From: JANQTF01 sp036835375
GTDB taxonomy: Bacteria; Bacteroidota; Bacteroidia; J057
DNA length: 16,951 nt
Direction of reading: 5' to 3'
Assembly (NCBI GenBank): GCA_036835375.1
Contig: DAITMB010000111.1
Coordinates: forward strand, 1-16,951
Position numbers and translations under genes: made by a program. Positions 1-6,262 of the stretch are shown here, one piece after another (positions within the stretch are counted from its first letter, which is position 1; each line of letters begins with the position of its first letter). The notes beneath the pieces were generated by a model. The model saw only the letters and a list, made by a program, of their open reading frames with translations. It did no database searches and was not told the origin of the DNA.

Positions 1-1
1 C

Positions 2-802
2 GAAGAAGATTTTTACAGTGATCAGCAGTTGGAGGATGACATGATGAATCTCGGCCAGTCCGCCCCGGGAAGTGATCCCAGCGATGATTGGCGATTGGAT
101 GAGCTCTTGGCCGAAGGAGGAGAATCAGAATTGGAAGAGGATTTCGATGAACTTCAGGAGATAGTAGGCCCAACTTCTTCTGCACGCGCTAGTAGCCCAC
201 TGCCCGGTGCCCCGAAGGCAATGCCTTCCACAAGTGTCCTCACCGATTCCAACACCAATGGCCAGCGATATCAGCTGTCCGATGGAATGGCTGCAGCGCC
301 TCCGTCTGCCCGCAGCGGGGAGAACAAGGCGATGGAAGCACCAAGCCGGAAAGAGAAAGAGCGCTCGGAGCCATTCTCTGTGTCAGGTCAGGCACCTAGC
401 CCTCAGCAGGCCGAAGACAAGGCTTTTGGAGAAGAATCCAAAGCAGCTTATTTAGATGATCTATTGCTCAGGGCGATCACAGCCTACGAATTGGGAGATG
501 CTACCGGAGCCGAGACAATCTTGGAAGAACTGCTGTTGTCGGATTCTGAAAATGCGATTGCCACCTATTATCTAGGTCAGTCACTGCTGAAACAAGGAAA
601 GATCAAGGCCGGCATTTCTTGGCTGGAAAAAACGATGGAACAATCGGATTCTTCCGTGTATTTCGAGGCTCAATGGGCCTTGGCTGAAGCATATTTACAA
701 GATGGCAAAACGCGCAGAGCCAAGGTGCTCTTTCGCAACATCGCCGGGGTGGAGGGACCCTTCCAGCAGAAAGCCCAAGAACAACTCGATTCATTAGAAT
801 AA
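2..802 (+). CDS. TPR-containing acidic protein, 5' end outside window
   Basis: The frame is open to the left edge of the window, so the true start lies upstream. A TTG at 29 and an ATG at 41 are in frame but probably internal. The visible 267 residues fall into three parts: an acidic segment rich in Glu and Asp (residues about 1-55); a low-complexity Ser/Pro/Ala linker (about 55-145), likely disordered; and a C-terminal helical region with two to three tetratricopeptide repeats. Motifs such as ATYYLGQSLLKQGKIKAG and EAQWALAEAYLQDGKTRRAK support the repeats. TPRs are protein-interaction scaffolds. The acidic region plus C-terminal TPR layout resembles poorly characterised Bacteroidota proteins that often have a membrane segment upstream, which cannot be checked here. 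scpA starts 24 bases downstream, so co-transcription is likely. The specific function is unknown. Confidence 0.75.
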   Translation, partial: EEDFYSDQQLEDDMMNLGQSAPGSDPSDDWRLDELLAEGGESELEEDFDELQEIVGPTSSARASSPLPGAPKAMPSTSVLTDSNTNGQRYQLSDGMAAAPPSARSGENKAMEAPSRKEKERSEPFSVSGQAPSPQQAEDKAFGEESKAAYLDDLLLRAITAYELGDATGAETILEELLLSDSENAIATYYLGQSLLKQGKIKAGISWLEKTMEQSDSSVYFEAQWALAEAYLQDGKTRRAKVLFRNIAGVEGPFQQKAQEQLDSLE

Positions 803-826
803 CACTGGCCCCGACGCCCATTTCAC

Positions 827-1588
827 ATGAGCGAAAGTCAAGACACCTATCGCATCCTGTTACCCCAATTTGAGGGGCCATTTGACCTGCTCTTGTTCTT
901 CATTGAGCGGGACGAAATTGACATTTACGATATTCCGATTTCGAGCATCACCGAAGATTTTCTCGCCTACGTCCACCAGATGGATGCCATGAACATGGAG
1001 ATGGCCTCTGAATTCATTTTGGTGGCGAGTACGCTGATGCGCATCAAGGCGAAAATGCTCCTGCCGCGACCCCAACTCAACGAAGAAGGCGAAGCGATTG
1101 ACCCCCGGGAGGAATTGGTGCAGCGTCTGCTGGAATACAAGCGCTACAAGGCTGTGTTGGAGGAGATTGCTTTTCTCGAAGTATCTCAGTCCGAGCGCGA
1201 GAAAAGAGGCTATACCGCTACTGAGGAAAAAGAATTTTTGCAAAGCGACCATCCCGAAGAAGAACTGGTCGGGCTGGATTTATTCATGATCATGCGCACC
1301 TTCAAGCGCATCTGGGAACGCCACCAAATCGATATCAAAGCGCCGGTCCACGTGATCCGAAAGTATCCCTATTCCCTCGATGAAGTAAAGAACCGCCTAC
1401 TGGAGCGGGTCCTTTTGCAAGATCGCGTGGACTTCGTTTCTTTTGTCATCGAAGAAAAGGACAGGATCTTTATCGTCTTCAGCTTTCTTGCTGTACTGGA
1501 ATTGGTCCAATCTCAAAAATTGGGCTTGGTGATCGGAGAAGGGTTCAATAACTTTTGGCTAGAGAAAAAGGAAGCCCTGGTCGAATGA
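827..1588 (+). CDS. scpA: segregation and condensation protein A
   Basis: This 253-residue protein is the kleisin subunit of the SMC-ScpA-ScpB complex, which binds SMC heads and compacts and segregates the chromosome in the cytoplasm. The N-terminal signature FEGPFDLLLFFIERDEIDI (about residues 15-33) is diagnostic. The family block around MEMASEFILVASTLMRIKAK follows, then LVQRLLEYKRYK. The C-terminal part (about 170-250) fits the winged-helix domain that contacts SMC. Length is normal for the family. The ATG start leaves the conserved N-terminus intact. It lies 24 bases after the TPR gene on the same strand and is convergent with the AlkB-type gene. scpB is not adjacent in this window. Confidence 0.96.
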   Translation: MSESQDTYRILLPQFEGPFDLLLFFIERDEIDIYDIPISSITEDFLAYVHQMDAMNMEMASEFILVASTLMRIKAKMLLPRPQLNEEGEAIDPREELVQRLLEYKRYKAVLEEIAFLEVSQSEREKRGYTATEEKEFLQSDHPEEELVGLDLFMIMRTFKRIWERHQIDIKAPVHVIRKYPYSLDEVKNRLLERVLLQDRVDFVSFVIEEKDRIFIVFSFLAVLELVQSQKLGLVIGEGFNNFWLEKKEALVE

Positions 1589-1613
1589 GTGTCGGGGAGT
1601 GACGGACCAATCC

Positions 1614-2234
1614 CTACTCGGTCGCTGACTGATGGTACACCATTCGAAAAGTGAGGTTGATCCGCTCGGCGATGGGACGCGAAGTCTTTGGGACTTGGTG
1701 TTGCCAATGGTGCTGGGTGTCGCCAGCCATCAAGAGGAGACCCCCGTGCGATAGCTGCAATTCTACTTTATGGGCTTTGTCGGACTTTAGGCGAAATTGA
1801 AAGCGCCGTGTCGCTCCAAGGTTGAGGGAGGCGATCACAGGATGCTTCCCCAGTTCTGGTTCGTCGTCGCTGTGCCAGCCCATGCTGTCTTGTCCCGATC
1901 GATAGTAGTTGGCGAGCACCGAGTTAAAAGAAATGCCACATTGGGACTCGATTCGCAATTTAAGATCGTACAGGCCAGGGTTCCAGGGAAGTGGCTTCTG
2001 CTGCTTACCGGCGTAGGTATAGCTCGCGCCTGGGTCACCATACCACGCCGTGAGCCGGGGTTCCAGGACCCATTTGCCAAACATCCTTACTTGCCCCTGC
2101 TCCCATTGCAGGCTGTCTCGTAGCTGCGACTCATAGTGGTCGGCTTCCTCGCCGGAAAGGAAATCTGGCACCCACCAGATCTCAGCTCGAGGCATGACGA
2201 TGGCGTGGCTTTCAGAAAAAAATGGTGCGTTCAT
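1614..2234 (-). CDS. AlkB-type alpha-ketoglutarate-dependent dioxygenase
   Basis: Fe(II)/2-oxoglutarate dioxygenase of the AlkB superfamily, close in motifs to the ALKBH2/ALKBH3 type. Such enzymes oxidatively demethylate 1-methyladenine and 3-methylcytosine in nucleic acids. With the 206-residue form the iron ligands are visible as His121 and Asp123 in GWHSDDEPELG and His179 in WQHQVP. The oxoglutarate-binding arginine lies in the RINLTFR motif near residues 191-197. The substrate-side block NSVLANYYRSGQDSMGWHSD matches the family. An upstream in-frame ATG at 2276 would overlap aroE by 28 bases. I chose the ATG at 2234 because AGCAGGTAAC precedes it at Shine-Dalgarno-like distance and it starts 13 bases after the aroE stop, giving a normal operon junction. 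The exact substrate (DNA, RNA or protein) is inferred only. Confidence 0.9.
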   Translation of the reverse strand: MNAPFFSESHAIVMPRAEIWWVPDFLSGEEADHYESQLRDSLQWEQGQVRMFGKWVLEPRLTAWYGDPGASYTYAGKQQKPLPWNPGLYDLKLRIESQCGISFNSVLANYYRSGQDSMGWHSDDEPELGKHPVIASLNLGATRRFQFRLKSDKAHKVELQLSHGGLLLMAGDTQHHWQHQVPKTSRPIAERINLTFRMVYHQSATE

Positions 2235-2248
2235 GTGGTAGTTACCTG

Positions 2249-2995
2249 CTACAATGCGGCATTCCAGATTTCCCACGCTTTCTCCGCTTGGAGCAGTAGC
2301 ATCTCCATCCCATTACAAGTGGCTGCCCCTTGCACGGCAGCAGCTTGCATAAAGGCAGTTACTTCGGGATTGTAGATAAGGTCCATGGCGAGGTGGCGCG
2401 AGGTAAACAAATGATAAGGAAGATCTGGAAGCCGATCCACCTCTGGAAACATGCCGAGCGGCGTAGTGTTTACGACCAAAAGATACCGCCCCCACTCTAG
2501 TAGGGGCGCTTGGTCATAGGAGAGATCTTCCGGCCGGATCGGTTGGCGAGAGAGCACCCGCACGTCGGCGATGCCGAGGCGCTGGCGCAGCACATAGACC
2601 ACTGCCTTGGCGGCGCCTCCACTACCCAAAATCAAGGCAGCAGGGGGCCAAGGCCCTTGCCAAGCATTTCGAAGAGATTCTTCAAAGCCCACCACATCGG
2701 TATTGTGGCCGATCAAGCCTCGGGGAGTAGGCAGGATCGTATTCACGGCACCTACCTCTGCTGCCTCAGGCGATAGTTCATCGAGATAAGGAATGATTTG
2801 CTCCTTGTAAGGAATGGTCACATTCAGGCCCGATAGTGAAGGTTGTTGTCGCCACCATGCTGGAAAGTCTTCGATTTTCGCCAATTCAAATAGCTCGTAC
2901 GTCGCATTGATACCTTCTCGGGAAAATTTTTCGGAGAAATACCGTTTGGAGAAGCTGTGCTTCAATGATTTGCCTAACAAGCCGTATCGACGCAT
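2249..2995 (-). CDS. aroE: shikimate dehydrogenase
   Basis: NADPH-dependent reduction of 3-dehydroshikimate to shikimate, the fourth step of chorismate and aromatic amino acid synthesis. The 248-residue protein starts MRRYGLLGKSLKHSFSK, carrying the substrate-binding Ser-x-Ser. NVTIPYKEQI holds the catalytic lysine and GHNTDVVGF the catalytic aspartate. The nucleotide-binding loop is LILGSGGAAKA, and the C-terminal GMEMLLLQAEKAWEIW is typical. A longer frame opens at 3076, but its first 27 residues do not resemble the family, so the ATG at 2995 is preferred. No clear Shine-Dalgarno is present. The AlkB-type gene follows immediately on the same strand. The 154 bases between this start and the stop of the response-regulator gene hold nothing I recognise. 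Confidence 0.96.
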   Translation of the reverse strand: MRRYGLLGKSLKHSFSKRYFSEKFSREGINATYELFELAKIEDFPAWWRQQPSLSGLNVTIPYKEQIIPYLDELSPEAAEVGAVNTILPTPRGLIGHNTDVVGFEESLRNAWQGPWPPAALILGSGGAAKAVVYVLRQRLGIADVRVLSRQPIRPEDLSYDQAPLLEWGRYLLVVNTTPLGMFPEVDRLPDLPYHLFTSRHLAMDLIYNPEVTAFMQAAAVQGAATCNGMEMLLLQAEKAWEIWNAAL

Positions 2996-3149
2996 AGGAG
3001 AAGAAGGATCTGGATGATTCTCTAAGATAATGGTCTCTCCCCTCAAGCGCCAACTTTCGCAACGTGAATCCTCCAACTCGACAAAGGAAGGAACGAAAAC
3101 CTATGCACCTTGTGCAAGCCGACCGATTGAAAAAGTGGACGGAGAATTT

Positions 3150-4343
3150 CTATCCGTAAATCGCCTCAGAGAAAACCAAGTCGTCTTCACCGATGAGATT
3201 GGTATCTGCGATCAGGGCCGCTCGTTCGACCGTAGCCTTCAATTCGCGCACATTGCCCGGCCAGGGATGGTGAAGGAGCGTCTTAGCGGCATTCGCCGAA
3301 AAGGTCGTTTCGGGCATTCGGTTTTGCTTACAGAACTCCCGGAGAAAGTGCTTCGCCAAGATCAACACGTCGTTTCCTCGCTCGCACAAAGGAGGTAGTG
3401 GGATAAGAAATCCCTGAAGTCGATAGTAAAGGTCTTCACGAAATTTTCCTTCCTTGACACGCTGGCTCAAATTTTTATTCGTGGCCGCCAGCACCCTCAC
3501 GTCCAGACCAATTTCTTTGTTGGAACCGAGGCGGGTGACGTTGTTTTCTTGTAGCACGCGCAGGAGTTTTGTTTGAAGCTCCATGTGCATTTCGCCAATC
3601 TCATCTAGGAAAATGGTTCCACCATTTGCTTCTTCGAATTTGCCAATCCTTCTACCGATCGCGCCAGTGAAGGCTCCTTTTTCGTGTCCGAATAGCTCGC
3701 TCTCAATGAGGTCCGGAGGGATTGCTGCGACATTTACCGCGACAAAAGGATGTCGTTTTCTTGGTGAATTGTAGTGGATTGTGTTGGCGATCACTTCTTT
3801 GCCTGTTCCGCTTTCCCCGGTGATGAGTACCTGGATATTGCTTTTTTCTACCTTTTGAATGAGCTTGAGGACCTTGAGTATTTCGTTGCTCTCCCCAATC
3901 ACATTCGCATACCGATTGCGATCAATGATTTGGTCGCGTAGATTTTCTACCTCGCGTCGCAGGCCGACGGATTTGCTGAGGTTTTTGACAATTTGAGCAA
4001 ACTCAATGGGCGCGTTGGTATTTTTGATCAAGTAGTGATTGGCACCTTCTTTATAGGCATTCACCACCACGTCCACCTTTTCTTGCCCAGAAAGGATCAC
4101 GGTGGCGATATCTTGGTTGAATGTTTTGATTCGTTTTAGAATTTCCAACCCGTTCATGTCCGGCAAGCTGTAGTCAATGCTCACGATGTCGGGATTGAGA
4201 TGTAGCGATTTGAAAAATTCGGCCCCGCTATTGAATACTTGAATTTCGTAGTTGTCGTGGCCGCTCAGAGAGTGGGAGATGACCCGAGCAAATATGGGGT
4301 CGTCTTCGATGATGAATACACGGGTGAGATAGGAGTGGTTCAT
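3150..4343 (-). CDS. sigma-54-type AAA+ response regulator lacking a DNA-binding domain
   Basis: This 397-residue protein has an N-terminal receiver and a sigma-54 activation domain. In the receiver (about 8-125), Glu13, Asp14 and Asp15 form the acidic pocket. Asp57 in SIDYSLPD is the phosphorylation site, Ser85 the switch residue and Lys107 the conserved lysine. In the AAA+ domain (about 148-385), Walker A is GESGTGKE (176-183), the sigma-54 contact loop GAFTGA is intact (223-228), Walker B is GGTIFLDEIGE (241-251), and GNVREL is near the end. The protein stops about 25 residues later with no Fis-type helix-turn-helix. The other frames downstream of the stop show none either, so a simple frameshift does not explain the loss. 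An alternative ATG at 4406 would add 21 unlike-family residues; MNHSYLTRVFIIEDD at 4343 starts the receiver properly. It is divergent from an Hpt gene, which suggests one phosphorelay. Confidence 0.93.
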   Translation of the reverse strand: MNHSYLTRVFIIEDDPIFARVISHSLSGHDNYEIQVFNSGAEFFKSLHLNPDIVSIDYSLPDMNGLEILKRIKTFNQDIATVILSGQEKVDVVVNAYKEGANHYLIKNTNAPIEFAQIVKNLSKSVGLRREVENLRDQIIDRNRYANVIGESNEILKVLKLIQKVEKSNIQVLITGESGTGKEVIANTIHYNSPRKRHPFVAVNVAAIPPDLIESELFGHEKGAFTGAIGRRIGKFEEANGGTIFLDEIGEMHMELQTKLLRVLQENNVTRLGSNKEIGLDVRVLAATNKNLSQRVKEGKFREDLYYRLQGFLIPLPPLCERGNDVLILAKHFLREFCKQNRMPETTFSANAAKTLLHHPWPGNVRELKATVERAALIADTNLIGEDDLVFSEAIYG

Positions 4344-4615
4344 GAAAGATCTATTCGTGCTGGTAGATATAGTTGCTACGGTACGAAGGTGGAAGGTCTT
4401 GGGCAATCTTCAAAGACAACATCCGGGAGCATTATTACAGGAAGGAAAAATTCCGGAAGAGAATTATTGCGAGTGCCGGGGCTTGTTGTATGTCGATAAT
4501 TCGTAATTTATTTATTGTAAACTAAACATGAATTGGAATTTAATTTAATTGAAAATTCGTCAGTGTTTTGGGGAGTGATTGGGCGCGGTGCCCATTTTCA
4601 ACAAGTTGTAGGAAG
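4344..4615. other. divergent intergenic region between response regulator and Hpt gene
   Basis: This 272-base stretch has no convincing gene. The part from about 4496 to 4560 is strongly AT-rich compared with its neighbours, as expected for a promoter region. I find no exact TAnnTTTG -7 box and no clear sigma-54 -24/-12 element on either strand. Small features are a GGAA-AAA-TTCC inverted repeat near 4443-4453 and two copies of ATTCGT flanking the AT-rich part. Promoters for both divergent genes presumably lie here, but I cannot place them. Confidence 0.4.
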
Positions 4616-4984
4616 ATGCCATATCCCCAATTGGTCATTGATTTGACCCCCCTGAGAATGCTGAGCGGTGATGATGCTGCATTCATGCAAGAGATTCTGG
4701 AGATGATCGCAGTGCAATCCCCTCAATTGATCGAGAAAATTAATCAGGAGTTTTCGGACAAAGATCTCGCCGCTGTGAGCAAATCTGCACACAAGTACAA
4801 GTCTTCACTACAGATTTTGGGAAACCAACATCTGATTTCCATGGCGCAGGAAATCGAAGACCTTGCCGCCACTGGACAGCTCACTGAGCGATTGGCACAG
4901 CTTATCTCCCAGTTCAATGGTATCAGTGACCAGTTGCTGGACATCATTCGTGAGGAACTGATTTTGTTGACGAAGGGTGTGTGA
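4616..4984 (+). CDS. Hpt-domain histidine phosphotransfer protein
   Basis: A 122-residue single-domain helical protein. The Hpt signature SAHKYKSSLQILGN (about 57-70) places the phospho-accepting histidine at His59, followed by the usual Lys, Ser and small-residue pattern. Hpt proteins relay phosphate between a hybrid sensor kinase and a response-regulator receiver in the cytoplasm. No histidine kinase lies in the window, so the donor is encoded elsewhere. The divergent sigma-54-type regulator is the obvious candidate partner, though this is inference from position. The ATG at 4616 is preferred over an in-frame TTG at 4568 because the extra 16 residues look unlike the family. AGGAAG abuts the ATG without spacing, so it is a poor Shine-Dalgarno. 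Confidence 0.87.
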   Translation: MPYPQLVIDLTPLRMLSGDDAAFMQEILEMIAVQSPQLIEKINQEFSDKDLAAVSKSAHKYKSSLQILGNQHLISMAQEIEDLAATGQLTERLAQLISQFNGISDQLLDIIREELILLTKGV

Positions 4985-5078
4985 TTCGGTGCTTTATCGA
5001 AGCTTCCGTATCTTCCGTTGATGACGCTCGCGCAAAGCGCGCGTGGCCCATGTGGCATGGACTGATCGGCTCACACCT

Positions 5079-5911
5079 ATGCGGAGTACCTTATTCTTTT
5101 TTCTTGTCTTGCTCGCAACCCAGGCAGCTGCCTGCGAGGAGAGGACCACATCTAGCCCTGATTCCTCGGATTCCCTGAGTCTTGCTTCTTATATCGCGGC
5201 AACCGACTCTCTTCGAAGCCCTTTTCTTTACGATTTGTCAAAGCCCAGCAAGACCTATCCGCTGCCGAGGGTTTTGGTGGAAGTATCCGGTATTTGTATG
5301 GCGGGAGATAGTGTGCTGTACATGATCGAGGATGAAAAAGGGATTGTGTACCAGCTTCATTTGGCCACAGGAGAGGCAAAAGCAAAGATTCGATTTGCGG
5401 GAGGTGGTGATTATGAGGGGATTACGCTTGTGGAGGACACCATTTGGGTGCTTCGCAGCGATGGTAAGCTCTATCGGTTTGCAGCATCATCGGGTGAGCG
5501 TGCGGAGGCGAAAANNNNNNNNNNNNNNNNNNNNNNNNNNNNNNNNNNNNNNNNNNNNNNNNNNNNNNNNNNNNNNNNNNNNNNNNNNNNNNNNNNNNNN
5601 NNNNNNNNNNNNNNCCGGAGGGCCTGGCTGCCATGCGCCAATCCTTTGACCCCAACAAAAAGGGCAGTTTCAAGCCTTCTGCGATTGCAGTACATCCTCA
5701 AACGGGAGACATTTATGTGGTTGCTTCAGTTGGCAAGGCCCTCTTGGTATATAGCCGAGAGGGACTACTTCTTCATGTGAAATCCTTGGATCCAGATTTA
5801 TTTCCGCAGCCAGAGGGCATGTGTTTTGGGCGAGATGGCACGCTTTATATTGCGCACGAAGGGGCCGGCAAACAAGCTCGAGTGCATGCATTTTCGCCAA
5901 TGATACCATAG
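5079..5911 (+). CDS. SdiA-regulated-domain exported protein, interrupted by an assembly gap
   Basis: The N-terminus has a signal peptide (MRSTLFFFLVLLATQAAAC). The Cys could be a lipidation site, although AAAC is a weak lipobox. After a Ser/Thr/Asp-rich spacer come family motifs DLSKPSKTYPLP, EVSGICM, IEDEKGIVYQ, GGDYEGITLVEDTIWVLR and SDGKLYRF. After the gap the family continues with FKPSAIAVHPQTGDIYVVAS and PQPEGMCFGRDGTLYIAHEG. These match the SdiA-regulated/esterase-like beta-propeller family seen in Bacteroidota exported proteins, whose biochemical role is not settled. The coding frame before the N run differs from that after it. Since 100 N is a placeholder, this is best read as a missing sequence of unknown length, not a frameshift. 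Several dozen residues in the middle of the propeller are probably missing. The start at 5079 is chosen because the signal peptide begins there. It follows the Hpt gene by 94 bases on the same strand. Confidence 0.82.
5515..5614. other. assembly gap (100 N)
   Basis: Exactly 100 undetermined bases inside the SdiA-regulated-like gene. A round 100 is the conventional placeholder for a scaffold gap of unknown size, so downstream coordinates relative to upstream ones are nominal. The reading frame on the two sides does not match across 100 bases, which supports an arbitrary length. Confidence 0.98.
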
Positions 5912-6208
5912 CGAAGGATGATTTAGGTGGGGGAAATGCTGATCTTTCTAGAGATGGAGTGAAGGACATCGCCTTTCAAAAGGCGCGATACAAGCGATTG
6001 ACGCTTTTATCGAATGAGGAAAAGCGTGCTGTCTTAAGCAAACCGTGGGTAGTACAACATATGGCTCCTTTGGCTTGGAATGGCTTGATGAAGCCGAAAA
6101 CTTCGTCCGGATTGGGGATAAAATACTAGCCACACTTTGTAAGAAAGGCGCTAAAGCTGATGCGCCCCCAACCTGATATTTTATTGAATATCGTCTCAAG
6201 ATTCCGCA
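5912..6208. other. gene-poor stretch with coding-like fragments
   Basis: No confident gene is visible. Two short frame-0 stretches on the + strand read like protein but are separated by an in-frame TGA at 6015. The first (5961-6014) includes EGHRLSKGAIQAIDAFIE. The second (6018-6170) includes YGSFGLEWLDEAENFVRIGD and ends KKGAKADAPPT before a stop. A different + frame is open from 5821 to 6129 but has no recognisable motif and mostly overlaps the SdiA-like gene. The region could be a decayed gene, a mis-assembled stretch near the gap, or chance. No promoter or terminator is recognised. Confidence 0.35.
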
Positions 6209-6262
6209 ATGGCAATCAGTTCTGATCATAATCTTTCTCATCGCTCTTCTTGTCGCGCTCCC

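Noticed and set aside
1589..1613. Possible bidirectional terminator between scpA and the AlkB-type gene.
   Set aside because: Only a three-base GTC/GAC inverted repeat without a T-run is present in these 25 bases.
3030..3398. 122-codon + strand frame opposite the end of the regulator gene.
   Set aside because: It is the shadow of the well-supported AAA+ coding frame on the minus strand.
5029..5041. CGCGC-AAA-GCGCG hairpin between the Hpt and SdiA-like genes.
   Set aside because: Only five base pairs and no following T-run, so it is not supported as a terminator; it may be incidental.
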